DNA of 17,918 nt from positions 1 through 17,918 of the forward strand of contig JBDHZK010000049.1 in NCBI GenBank assembly GCA_039811865.1. The letters are read 5' to 3'. Origin of the DNA: JBDHZK01 sp039811865 (GTDB taxonomy: Bacteria > Actinomycetota > Actinomycetes > Propionibacteriales > Propionibacteriaceae). Shown here in pieces: positions 6,738 through 14,546 of this stretch (position 1 is its first letter; each line of letters starts with the position of its first letter). The notes below the pieces were generated by a model. It searched no databases and was not told the origin of the DNA. It saw nothing but the letters and a program-made list of their open reading frames with translations. A program made the position numbers and the translations under genes.

Positions 6738-6772
6738 CCGGCGGCCGGTCGAGGCGCCTGGCTAGCCGCCGG
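6738..6772. terminator. Bidirectional terminator hairpin
   Basis: CCGGCGGC (6738-6745) pairs perfectly with GCCGCCGG (6765-6772) around a 19-nt loop. It fills the 29-bp gap between two convergent genes and overlaps the stop codon of the DUF2252 gene. Confidence 0.6.
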
Positions 6773-8213
6773 GCCGGAACGCCGAGCCCATCGCCTCGAT
6801 GGCGCCCTCGGCGACCGGAACGGCACCACTCTTGGCGGCGGCCACCAAGGCCGCGTGATCGGCCTCGGTCTGGTCGGCGTAGCGCCGGGCGAACTTGCCG
6901 AACGCCTTGGCGAGGCTGTCGCCGTCGCCGATGTACCCGTTGATCATGGACGCGCCGCTGGTGCGCGCATGTCCCTTGGCGAGCAGGTGCCCGACGATGC
7001 CCGAGTAGTCCTTCAGCCCGCGGGCATCGATCGAGTCCAGCGGGACGGTGCCCTTCATGTTGCGGAATTGCCGCACGTAGTACTGGTGCTCGCCGATGGA
7101 CGTCCAACCCAGTAAGGGATCGCTCACCGTCTGCAGCGCCTGCTGGTACTCCACCACCCGCTGGCCCTGGTGGGCGTGCCAGGCGTTGTCGCCGTGGACG
7201 TACCTGCCCAGGACGGAGCGGCGGGCCTGCTTCAGCTGCAGGAACAGGACGTCGTCCGGGCTGGATCCCTGCAGGAGGGCGACGTACGCCCGGAGCCCGA
7301 CCGACCCGACGCCGACCACCTTGTGGGCGATGTCGAGGAGGTGATAGCCGCCCACGATCCGGCGCCAGTGCGGCGGAATGGTGTTGAGATACTCGTCGAT
7401 CGCCGCGCCCATCAGCTCGAAATCCTCCGGGCTCACCGGCTCGATCAGCGGCGGCTCGGCGACGATCTGGCGGCGGCCGTCCCGCTCGCTGGTGAAGCGC
7501 GGCAGCGCCCGGTCGGACGTCCGCTTGCGGGCGATCTTCGCGGCCCGCCGGATCTCGGAGCGCAGCGTCTCCTCGCTGGCGGTGTCGTGGAGCCGCTCGA
7601 CGTCCAGACGGTTGAACGAGCGGGACAGCAGCGGCTGCTCCGAAAGCAGGGCGACCTCGTCGCCGTAGGCGTGGACGCACTCGCTGACCGCGTCGGCGCA
7701 GTCCGACTCGGACATCCCGTTCTCGCGCCCAGCGACCCAGATGGCGGCGGTGAGGCGACGCAGGTCCCACTCCCAGCCGCCCGGATGCGCCTCGTCGAAG
7801 TCGTTCAGGTCGATCACCTGCTCGCCCTCGGGCGAGCGGTAGAACCCGAAGTTGCCCAGGTGCGAGTCACCGCACACCACGGGCTGAATGCCGGTTGCGG
7901 GCAGCTTGGCCACATCGTCGGCCATCACCACGGCCGAGCCGCGCAGGAACCCGTAGGGAGAGGAGATCATGCGTCCCACCCGGATGCCCACCAGGTGCTC
8001 CACCCGGCCCTCGTGCGACTCGCTGATCAGCGCCACGGGGTCGGGACGATCTGGTCCGGGCATCCATTTGCCGAGCTGCTTGTGGGGCACGGACGCCCGC
8101 AGCGCCTTACCGAGTGCCTTGCGCTCGGCTCGGCTGGTCGGGGCGTCGCGAACGCTGGTGAACATCGCGCCGTCGACGCTGGCGATCACCCTGTGCATGG
8201 AGCTCGACGTCAT
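6762..8213 (-). CDS. DUF2252 family protein
   Basis: The 483-aa product matches DUF2252, a family whose fold resembles aminoglycoside phosphotransferase/kinase-like proteins. RMISSPYGFLRGSA (81-94), CGDSHLGNFG (114-123, like the HGDxHxxN catalytic loop) and DLNDFDEA (135-142, like the metal-binding DxD segment) are all present, so a phosphotransfer role is possible but unproven. ATG at 8213 is chosen over an upstream in-frame start because GAAAGGAG lies just before it. It has its own -10-like element, and 97 bases separate it from the PhzF gene upstream, so it may be transcribed both alone and with that gene. Confidence 0.9.
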   Translation of the reverse strand: MTSSSMHRVIASVDGAMFTSVRDAPTSRAERKALGKALRASVPHKQLGKWMPGPDRPDPVALISESHEGRVEHLVGIRVGRMISSPYGFLRGSAVVMADDVAKLPATGIQPVVCGDSHLGNFGFYRSPEGEQVIDLNDFDEAHPGGWEWDLRRLTAAIWVAGRENGMSESDCADAVSECVHAYGDEVALLSEQPLLSRSFNRLDVERLHDTASEETLRSEIRRAAKIARKRTSDRALPRFTSERDGRRQIVAEPPLIEPVSPEDFELMGAAIDEYLNTIPPHWRRIVGGYHLLDIAHKVVGVGSVGLRAYVALLQGSSPDDVLFLQLKQARRSVLGRYVHGDNAWHAHQGQRVVEYQQALQTVSDPLLGWTSIGEHQYYVRQFRNMKGTVPLDSIDARGLKDYSGIVGHLLAKGHARTSGASMINGYIGDGDSLAKAFGKFARRYADQTEADHAALVAAAKSGAVPVAEGAIEAMGSAFRPGG

Positions 8214-8235
8214 TGGGTCTCCTTTCGCTGGGCGC

Positions 8236-8241
8236 ACTCTA
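8236..8241 (-). promoter_or_regulatory. -10-like element of the DUF2252 gene
   Basis: TAGAGT (8241-8236, minus) fits TANNNT and would give a leader of about 16 nt containing the GAAAGGAG ribosome binding site. No good -35 seen. Confidence 0.4.
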
Positions 8242-8310
8242 GTGCCGAGACAACGGTTCCTGGGCGGGTTCGGGTGGGTCGCCTGATGTCCACCCGGACG
8301 CCCCCGCGGC

Positions 8311-9147
8311 TCAGATGCGCACCTTGCCTCGGATGAGTGTGGAAGTCCTGCCGCCGATCCAGATGGCGGTGCCGTCGTCGGTCACGGTGATCTCGCCCGC
8401 AGCGCCGACCTGGCTGCCCTGGTGGGCCAAATAGGACGTCGGCACGCGCCCTTCGCGGCGTAGCCACTGGGCAATCGCGGCGTTGAGGCTGCCGGTGACC
8501 GGGTCTTCGGCGGGCGCAGGCGGAGCCACGATGGCGCGGACTTCGTAGGCGTAGGGCGAGCCCGAATCCTCCGGACCAACCAAGCCGAGATCGAAGTCGC
8601 GCAGGCGCGTGGCGACCGGCTCGGCGGCCCGGACCGCATCCGCCGAGCGCAGCGCAAGGACGGCCCAGCGCGGGCCGTTCACGCCCCACTGATGGTCCAC
8701 TACGTCTCGAGCCGTGACACCGGCCGCCGCGATCGCGGCCGACAACGTCGAGGGCTCCAACGGTCCCGTGCGCGTGACCGGCGGGGCGGCGAAGGCCAGG
8801 ATCTCGTCTCGACGCCGAACCTCGATGAGTCCGGCAGCGCACTCCTGGATGAGGCCGATCTCCAGCCGTGGACGACCCCCGTGCTCCAGCCATGCGTGGG
8901 CCGAGCCAAGCGTCGGGTGTCCGGCGAAGGGGAGTTCGCCCGCCGGGGTGAAGATCCGCAGCCGATAATCCGCCTCAGGCCGGGTCGGCGGCAGCAGGAA
9001 CGTCGTCTCGGAGAGATTCATCCAGCGGGCGAAAGCCTGCATCTGTCGAGTGGTCAGACCCTCTGACTCGATCACCGCCGCGACCGGATTGCCGGAACAG
9101 CGGCTGGAGTGGAAAACGTCCACCTGCGCGAACCGACGGGCTGCCAT
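8311..9147 (-). CDS. PhzF family isomerase/epimerase-like protein
   Basis: The 278-aa product has the two-halved PhzF fold signature: VDVFHSSRCSGNPVAAV (9-25), NLSETTF (44-50) with the conserved glutamate Glu47, FTPAGELPFAGHPTLGSA (66-83), and EDPVTGSLNAA (214-224). PhzF in phenazine synthesis isomerises trans-2,3-dihydro-3-hydroxyanthranilate; most relatives like this have unknown substrates, and no phenazine genes are near. The gene follows the SMP-30-like gene after only nine bases, so the two are probably one transcript. No strong Shine-Dalgarno is seen; TAGATT, overlapping the upstream stop codon, ends six bases before ATG, so an extra leaderless start is possible. Confidence 0.93.
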   Translation of the reverse strand: MAARRFAQVDVFHSSRCSGNPVAAVIESEGLTTRQMQAFARWMNLSETTFLLPPTRPEADYRLRIFTPAGELPFAGHPTLGSAHAWLEHGGRPRLEIGLIQECAAGLIEVRRRDEILAFAAPPVTRTGPLEPSTLSAAIAAAGVTARDVVDHQWGVNGPRWAVLALRSADAVRAAEPVATRLRDFDLGLVGPEDSGSPYAYEVRAIVAPPAPAEDPVTGSLNAAIAQWLRREGRVPTSYLAHQGSQVGAAGEITVTDDGTAIWIGGRTSTLIRGKVRI

Positions 9148-9153
9148 GCGCGG

Positions 9154-9159
9154 AATCTA
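9154..9159 (-). promoter_or_regulatory. -10-like TAGATT overlapping the upstream stop codon
   Basis: TAGATT (9159-9154, minus) begins with the TAG stop of the SMP-30-like gene and ends six bases before the PhzF ATG at 9147. It may be an internal leaderless promoter. Translational coupling across the 9-nt gap is the alternative. Confidence 0.3.
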
Positions 9160-10044
9160 TCCAGCCTGGGACGCCCCGGGGGCCGTTGACTCAAGACGCT
9201 CTGGCGGCGGGGAGGTCGAGTCGTCGAAGTCCGGCACGGGGGCGCCGGCGACGCCCGGACGGACGCCGTAGACCGAGCCGGCGTCTTCGGGATCGGTGGC
9301 TCCGCGGCGCAGCGTCAGGTACAACACGTCGTAGCCCGGGCCGCCGAACGCACAGCCGCTCACGCCGGCGAAAGGCAGCGAGATCACCTCGCTGAGGCGG
9401 CCGTTGGCCTCGTAGCGGCGCGCCTGCCCGCCGCCTCGCATGGCGACCCAAACCCCACCCTCGACGTCGACGCAAACGTCACCCGGATCGCCCGCGTCCT
9501 CGGAGAAATCGACGAGGCCGCGCCCGTTGGCGATGGTCGATTCCCGATCGGCGTCGAACTGCCAGAGCCGCCGGGCGGCCGAATCGACGACGTAGGCGTG
9601 GCTGCCGGCCGCGGTGAACGCCACCGCCGCGACGTGCTGGAACCCGGCGGCCACCTGGACGAGCGCGCCGTGATCGAGCCGGTAACACGCGTTACCGCCT
9701 TGCCGCGGCTTTGGCGAGGTCATCGCCACGATGAGGTTGCCCGCCGGATCGATGCCGCCGGCGGTGAACAGTTGGCCCGGCTCGGTCGTGCCGGCCAGGA
9801 CGTCCGGGTCCTCGAGTGTGGCGCTCAGCGTCCTGATCTCGGTGGTGCTGACCACTACTGCGCCGCCGCCGCTTCGCGTCCGGATCTGCAACAGCTGCTG
9901 CCCGATCTGCTTCCTCTCGGCAGCGCCGGTGCCCAATGTGACGACCGCGTCGCCGTCGACGAGGCGCAGTGTGTTGAGCGCAGGCCACCAACTCGGCGCG
10001 GCGGCGTCCTGCGCGACCCAGCCGGCCAATCGTTCCGCGTCCAC
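9157..10044 (-). CDS. SMP-30/gluconolactonase-like beta-propeller protein, probably without metal ligands
   Basis: The 295-aa product has the blade rhythm of SMP-30/gluconolactonase proteins: TAGGIDPAGNLIVAMT (about 94-109), HVAAVAFTAAGSHAYVVDSAARRLWQFD, GDVCVDVEGGVWVA and SGCAFGGPGYDVLYLT. In the family a Glu, an Asn (in NGxAFS) and an Asp (in PDGxxxD) bind the metal. Here the matching segments read AAVAFT and PGDVCVD and the early Glu motif is missing, so the lactonase site looks lost. It could be a non-catalytic binding propeller. The start is GTG at 10044; CAAAGT seven bases upstream suggests a leaderless mRNA. It leads the pair with the PhzF gene and is divergent from the kinase gene. 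Confidence 0.82.
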   Translation of the reverse strand: MDAERLAGWVAQDAAAPSWWPALNTLRLVDGDAVVTLGTGAAERKQIGQQLLQIRTRSGGGAVVVSTTEIRTLSATLEDPDVLAGTTEPGQLFTAGGIDPAGNLIVAMTSPKPRQGGNACYRLDHGALVQVAAGFQHVAAVAFTAAGSHAYVVDSAARRLWQFDADRESTIANGRGLVDFSEDAGDPGDVCVDVEGGVWVAMRGGGQARRYEANGRLSEVISLPFAGVSGCAFGGPGYDVLYLTLRRGATDPEDAGSVYGVRPGVAGAPVPDFDDSTSPPPERLESTAPGASQAG

Positions 10045-10051
10045 GCCCGCA

Positions 10052-10057
10052 ACTTTG
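10052..10057 (-). promoter_or_regulatory. -10-like CAAAGT before the SMP-30-like gene
   Basis: CAAAGT (10057-10052, minus) ends seven bases before the GTG start at 10044, with no Shine-Dalgarno between. Leaderless start inferred. Confidence 0.35.
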
Positions 10058-10132
10058 CCAGTTGGCGAGCCTCGGCGACTCGTGGATGACCGATCGCCTG
10101 GGTCGGCCCGGCCAGCGCGCCCGTCATCGTGG

Positions 10133-10138
10133 GATCAT
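10133..10138 (+). promoter_or_regulatory. -10-like GATCAT before the kinase gene
   Basis: GATCAT ends six bases before the GTG start at 10145 with no good Shine-Dalgarno. This is the same layout as at 1194-1208 and 4173-4187. Confidence 0.35.
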
Positions 10139-10144
10139 GGCCGC

Positions 10145-11683
10145 GTGTTCGCTGCCGATTCCGTGGTCGCCGGGCGCTACCGGCTGGTGGACCGGATCGG
10201 GTCCGGCGGCATGGGCGAGGTCTGGCGAGCCCGCGATGGGCGGCTGGAGCGCGATGTTGCGGTCAAACTCGTCGACCTGGCCAACAATCCCGACCCGCTT
10301 GCTGAGGCGCGGTTCCGGCGCGAGGGCGTGGCCGCCGCCGGGCTGTCCCATCCCAACGTGGTCACCGTCTACGACGCGGGGATGGACGGGCAGATCGCGT
10401 TCTTGGTAATGGAGCTGCTCCGCGGGCAGACGCTCTCGGCAGTAATCCGCGAGCGTGGTTCGCTGCCGATGGAGGTCGCGCTGCCTTTGGCGCGAGCCGT
10501 CGCCGAGGCGCTCGCGGCGCTGCACCGGCTCGGCATCATCCACCGCGATGTCAAGCCGGCCAATGTGATGGTCACCCCAACCTCGGTCAAGGTGCTCGAT
10601 TTCGGGATCGCCCAGTTGGCGCCCGACAGTGGCCACACGCTCACGACCACCGCGACCACGATGGGCACGGCCGCCTACATGTCGCCGGAGCAGGCCTCCG
10701 GCACCCCGGTGACGACCGCCACCGACTGGTACGCGTTCGGCTGCGTGCTGATGGCGATGCTGACCGGACAGCCGCCGTTCGTGGGGCCCAACCCCATCGG
10801 CGTCGCCGCCCAACAGATCTCCGGGTCACCGCCTCGGCTGCGGCAGCGTCGTCCTGACCTGCCACAGGCGCTGGACGAACTGATCGCGGGCCTGTTGAGC
10901 AAGGACCCAGCCCTTCGTCCGGGCGCCCAGGACGTGCTCGGCGTCTTGGACCAACGTTTCTCGGACGGCCCCGCGGCGACGCGCGTGCTGCCTCAAGCCG
11001 AGGTCGGCAGCGGCGGGGCCACGATGCCGCCCGGGCTCGGCGCCACGCGCGAGCTGCCGTCGTTCATCGCCTCACCGACCCCTGCCTACCCGCCACCGTC
11101 GGTGCCCTCGTATCCGGCCCCGCAACCGGGGCCCGGTGGCTATCCGCCGGCGCCCGGGCGTCCCCGTCGGCGCCGGGGCTGGCTCTGGGTTCTCGGGGCA
11201 ACCGTGGCGATCGCGTTGATCGCCACGGCCGTTCTCCTCGGGATGGGTCGGCCAGGGGCTCAGCCCAGCACCCAGCCGACTGCCACCGGCGCCAAGACCG
11301 TGGAGTCGGAGCAGCCGACGCAGAATCCGCCGAGCGAGCAACCGACCGAGGCGCCTTCGACCGATCAGCCGAGCGAGAGCACGACCAAATCGAGCGCGCC
11401 CCAGACACAGAACCCCAGTCTCGACCTGGCCATGCAGACCATGGACATCGCCTTGGCGTCGCTGAGCGGCAGCACCGACGCCGGGCGCAAGGCCAAGCAG
11501 GATCTGCAAAGCGAGTGGGCGAAGGTCACCAAGCTGGTGCAAGCCGGGAACCTCAAACAGGTCCCCGACAAGCTGAATGCGTTCTCGACCAAGGTCGACA
11601 CCTATGGGGCCAGCGGCGCGATCAACGCGTTCGAGAAAGAACTGCTCAGCCAGGCGCTGGCCCTGGTCCGCCAAGCGCTCTGA
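10145..11683 (+). CDS. Membrane serine/threonine protein kinase with helical extracellular domain
   Basis: The 512-aa product is a PknB-type kinase. The cytoplasmic kinase domain (about 11-270) has GSGGMGEV (19-26), VAVK with Lys41, HRDVKPAN (133-140), DFG (152-154) and a Thr-rich activation loop before GTAAYMSPEQ (174-183), so it should be active. A Pro-rich linker (about 280-340) and RRRR (341-344) precede one transmembrane helix (about 346-367). Outside are a Ser/Thr/Pro/Gln linker (about 370-423) and a roughly 85-residue all-helical domain with QDLQSEWAKVTKLVQAGN and VPDKLNAFSTKVDTY, which resembles FIVAR/FIMAH-type helical modules by eye. PASTA repeats are absent. GTG at 10145 is chosen because the family N-terminus begins there; the longer open frame upstream is antisense to the SMP-30-like gene. 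Confidence 0.94.
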   Translation: MFAADSVVAGRYRLVDRIGSGGMGEVWRARDGRLERDVAVKLVDLANNPDPLAEARFRREGVAAAGLSHPNVVTVYDAGMDGQIAFLVMELLRGQTLSAVIRERGSLPMEVALPLARAVAEALAALHRLGIIHRDVKPANVMVTPTSVKVLDFGIAQLAPDSGHTLTTTATTMGTAAYMSPEQASGTPVTTATDWYAFGCVLMAMLTGQPPFVGPNPIGVAAQQISGSPPRLRQRRPDLPQALDELIAGLLSKDPALRPGAQDVLGVLDQRFSDGPAATRVLPQAEVGSGGATMPPGLGATRELPSFIASPTPAYPPPSVPSYPAPQPGPGGYPPAPGRPRRRRGWLWVLGATVAIALIATAVLLGMGRPGAQPSTQPTATGAKTVESEQPTQNPPSEQPTEAPSTDQPSESTTKSSAPQTQNPSLDLAMQTMDIALASLSGSTDAGRKAKQDLQSEWAKVTKLVQAGNLKQVPDKLNAFSTKVDTYGASGAINAFEKELLSQALALVRQAL

Positions 11684-11690
11684 TTTCGAT

Positions 11691-11705
11691 CGGCCTGGTA
11701 GGCCG
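11691..11705. terminator. Short terminator-like hairpin
   Basis: CGGCCT (11691-11696), loop GGT, AGGCCG (11700-11705) lie in the 28-bp gap between the convergent kinase and LuxR genes. The stem is perfect but short and has no T-run. Confidence 0.4.
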
Positions 11706-11711
11706 GCTCGG

Positions 11712-14378
11712 TTAGTGCGGCCCGGTGTCGGACGCGAGGGCGTCGGGTTCGGCAATCGGCCCCAGCGCCGCGGACAACTCGATGCGACCGCGGACGCCCA
11801 GCTTGGCGAACACCCGGCCAAGGTGGTTCTCCACGGTCTTTGGGGCGAGGTAGAGCCGGGCGGCGATCTCCCGGTTCGACAGGCCCTCCTGAGCCAGCCG
11901 GGCGATCTCCAGTTCGCGGCTGGACAGCGCGCCGGGTGCCCAGGATCGTGGCCGGACCGCGCCCTCGGAATCGCGCAGGTATCGGTGCGCCAGCAGGTCG
12001 CTCCGACTGGCCGCGTGCTCGTCGCCGGCAGACCGCGCCAGGCGCCCAGCGGTGGCCGCCAGGTCGGCCGCCCGCCCAGGCATCCGGTGACCAGCCGCCA
12101 CCTGAGCCGCCTGCAACAGCGCCTCCTGGTCGCGGGCCGTGGCCGCGCGGAGCGCGTGCCGGGCCACTTCATACAGCGAACCCGCCCCTTCGGGGACGTC
12201 CTGGGCGATTTGCGCGGCCAAGTCGAACTCGTCGTTGACGACGCAATCCAAGACGCAGTCCCAAATCGGTCCCCAGTTGCCGTTTCGCTTGGCCAGTTCA
12301 ACCGCCTGGCCGAGCAGTTCAAGACCCGCGGCGTGCTCGCCGTTGCGCAGGGCGAAGACGGCCCGGAGCCGAAGCAGGAGCGGGTCCAGGATCCCGACCA
12401 CCGGCTCCGGCGCCAGGGCGGCCAGCGCAGCCTCGGTCTCCGGCGAGCCCAACTCGATCAGAGTTGCGATGTGCATGATCCGCGCCCAGCGTCCCAGGCA
12501 GCGCTGGTGGGCGTCGGCGTAGAGCAGGATGACCTCCCGGTATTGCCGATCGGCGTCCAGGTGGCGGTCCTGCAGTTGCGCGATCCGGGCTCGCACGATG
12601 CAAGCCGAGGCGCGAGCGAGCGGGCTGGGCACGAACGCGGTGGCCTCGTCGAAAGCAACGGCGCTTGACCAGGCGACGTCGGTCTGACCCGCCAGTTGTA
12701 GGGCAAGGACCGCGATCACCTTGGCCCCCTGGACAAGGCCGAAGGAGACCTGTTGATCGGCTTCCAGCGCATACCGCTGCGTCGTCGTAGCCATGGCGAG
12801 CAACGCAAAGGGCTGCGCCTGGTGCAGCAGGCAATTGGCCAGGGCGAAACCGCCCATGGCTCGCGCCTCGGGTGAGGGGTGGTCGAGTAGGGGGCTGGCC
12901 AACTCGGCCGCCTCCAGGAGACGGCCGGCGGCCATGGCGTTGAGGGCCCGGCGTCCCGCGATGAGACCGTGGGAGGTCTGGTTGTCGAGCTGCTGCTCGG
13001 CCAGACGGATCGCCTCCTCGCTCGCGGCTTCGTCGAAGTTGACCTGGAGCTCGTGCTCGCTCAACAACACCGCCGCGCAGGCGCGCAGGACAGGGTCGGT
13101 ACCGTCGGCGATGATCTCGCGCAGCAACCGTTCGGTCCCGGCCAGATCGCCGGCGTCGATCAGGGTGCGCGCGGCCAGCAGCCCGGCCCGCTCGGCGGGC
13201 TCCCCGGGGCTGCGCGCGTCCCATACGGCCATCGCCAGCCGGGACGCGGTGCGCGTGTCCGAAGCGGCGATCGCGGTGAAGGCCGCCGCGAGCGTCAGCT
13301 GCGGGTCCGGCGGCAGGCCCGCGTCGAGCGTCCACAACGCCAGCCGCAGGCGGGACAGATCGTCGGTCGGGTCGTCCAGCCCAGCCACTAGTTGGCGCCG
13401 GATCCGCCGAGCCCGCAGCGGGCTGAGCCCGGCAAGCAGCGCCTCCCGGTAAAGCGACGACGACAGGTCGACCGTAGGCGGACCGCCGGCGGCGCTCACC
13501 GTAACCAGGCCCAGGTGATCAAGTTCGTCCACCAGCCGCGGCTCGACGACTCGCTCCACCTCGTCCACCGTCAAGGGCCCGGACACCGCCAACAGTTCCG
13601 CTCCTGCGCGAAGCTCGCGGCTGAGCGGGTCGAGGCGCTTGGAGAGGACCTCTGAGAGCAGCGGCCCGAACGAGAGCATTCCCCGCAGCCGCCACAGTCC
13701 GTCGCTTTCGACCAGGGCGCCTTGCTGGCGGGCCTGGAAGACCAGTTCGCGCAGATAGAACAGGTTGCCCGCCGCGGCGTCGATCAGTCGTTGGGCGCTC
13801 GCTGCCTCAACCGGTCCACCGAGCGCCGTGACCAGGAGTTTCTCGCCTTCGGCCGTCGAAATCGGCCCGACCGTCAACCAGGTCACGTTGTCCCCGGCAG
13901 CCCAGGCGCGCAGCGCGTCGGGGAGGCGTTCGCCTTCGGCCCGGACCAAGCCCAGCCGCACCGTCCCCTCCGTCGCCAACTGGCGTAAGACCAACGCGGA
14001 CGGCTCGTCCAGGGCGTGCGCGTCGTCTGCCAGCACGACGCCGATTCGCCCTTGACGCAGGACGCTCCGGGCCGAGGCGAGCACCGCCGCCGGGTTGGTT
14101 GGGTGCGCATCCAGCAGCGGTGCGATCGCCGCAAAGGCGAGGTTGCGGCCCGCCTGGCTGCCGGTGATCAGTCGCCAGTGGCTCGTGGCCCGCGGGGGCG
14201 AACCCGCGCCGGTGTGCCCCAGCATCGAGTTGAGGACACGGGTACACAAGGTGGTCTTGCCGCAGCCGGTCGCGCCGGTGACCACGAAGTGGCCCGCCAC
14301 CAGACTCGCCCGCAGCCGGGCTTCCGGCTCTGGCCGGGAGATGACTGGCCAGCGTGCGCGCTCACCTGCTTCGACCAT
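11712..14378 (-). CDS. Large ATP-binding LuxR-family transcriptional regulator (LAL type)
   Basis: The 888-aa product begins with a STAND/AAA-like ATPase: Walker A GATGCGKTTL (about 34-43, Lys41) and a Walker B region IGVVLADDAHALDEPS (112-127). A long helical middle (roughly 350-800, Ala/Leu-rich, TPR-like) follows, as in MalT and LAL regulators, where it binds the inducer. The C-terminal LuxR helix-turn-helix is about 818-872, with LSSRELEIARLAQEGLSNREIAARL and KTVENHLGRVFAKLGVRGR. ATG at 14378 follows GAGAGG by 6 nt, so it is preferred to an in-frame GTG 45 bases upstream. The target is unknown: it is convergent with the kinase gene and downstream of the glycosyltransferase-like gene, with no obvious regulon partner. 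Confidence 0.93.
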   Translation of the reverse strand: MVEAGERARWPVISRPEPEARLRASLVAGHFVVTGATGCGKTTLCTRVLNSMLGHTGAGSPPRATSHWRLITGSQAGRNLAFAAIAPLLDAHPTNPAAVLASARSVLRQGRIGVVLADDAHALDEPSALVLRQLATEGTVRLGLVRAEGERLPDALRAWAAGDNVTWLTVGPISTAEGEKLLVTALGGPVEAASAQRLIDAAAGNLFYLRELVFQARQQGALVESDGLWRLRGMLSFGPLLSEVLSKRLDPLSRELRAGAELLAVSGPLTVDEVERVVEPRLVDELDHLGLVTVSAAGGPPTVDLSSSLYREALLAGLSPLRARRIRRQLVAGLDDPTDDLSRLRLALWTLDAGLPPDPQLTLAAAFTAIAASDTRTASRLAMAVWDARSPGEPAERAGLLAARTLIDAGDLAGTERLLREIIADGTDPVLRACAAVLLSEHELQVNFDEAASEEAIRLAEQQLDNQTSHGLIAGRRALNAMAAGRLLEAAELASPLLDHPSPEARAMGGFALANCLLHQAQPFALLAMATTTQRYALEADQQVSFGLVQGAKVIAVLALQLAGQTDVAWSSAVAFDEATAFVPSPLARASACIVRARIAQLQDRHLDADRQYREVILLYADAHQRCLGRWARIMHIATLIELGSPETEAALAALAPEPVVGILDPLLLRLRAVFALRNGEHAAGLELLGQAVELAKRNGNWGPIWDCVLDCVVNDEFDLAAQIAQDVPEGAGSLYEVARHALRAATARDQEALLQAAQVAAGHRMPGRAADLAATAGRLARSAGDEHAASRSDLLAHRYLRDSEGAVRPRSWAPGALSSRELEIARLAQEGLSNREIAARLYLAPKTVENHLGRVFAKLGVRGRIELSAALGPIAEPDALASDTGPH

Positions 14379-14421
14379 GGGGGTCCTCTCTCGGCGCCCG
14401 CTTGGCGCGTTGCAGGGGGTC

Positions 14422-14427
14422 ACGCTA
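14422..14427 (-). promoter_or_regulatory. -10-like TAGCGT of the LuxR gene
   Basis: TAGCGT (14427-14422, minus) fits TANNNT and would give a leader of about 35 nt with GAGAGG near its end. No -35 recognised. Confidence 0.25.
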
Positions 14428-14473
14428 ATGCCGTGGGGGCCCTCAAATGCTAACCCGGGGGGTGATTGGGTGG

Positions 14474-14498
14474 AAGGGCCCTGCGGGTGGGGGCCCCT
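14474..14498 (-). terminator. Terminator-like hairpin after the glycosyltransferase-like gene
   Basis: On the minus strand AGGGGCCC (14498-14491) pairs with GGGCCCTT (14481-14474), eight pairs including one G-T, around a 9-nt loop. It lies about 50 bases past the stop at 14547 and upstream of the LuxR promoter. Confidence 0.45.
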
Positions 14499-14546
14499 CG
14501 GTGACGAATCCGTCTGCCCCGCGATCGGTGTCCCCGTGGGGTGTGT

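Noticed and set aside
6307..7770. A 487-residue minus-strand frame overlapping the DUF2252 and GNAT genes.
   Set aside because: It is extremely Arg/Gly/Pro-rich without motifs, while the overlapping frames encode recognisable families.
8311..10044. Phenazine synthesis, because of a PhzF-family gene.
   Set aside because: No other phz gene is present, and most PhzF relatives are unrelated to phenazines.
9731..10144. The kinase reading frame stays open upstream over the propeller gene.
   Set aside because: It is the antisense of a well-supported gene; the kinase N-terminus begins at GTG 10145.
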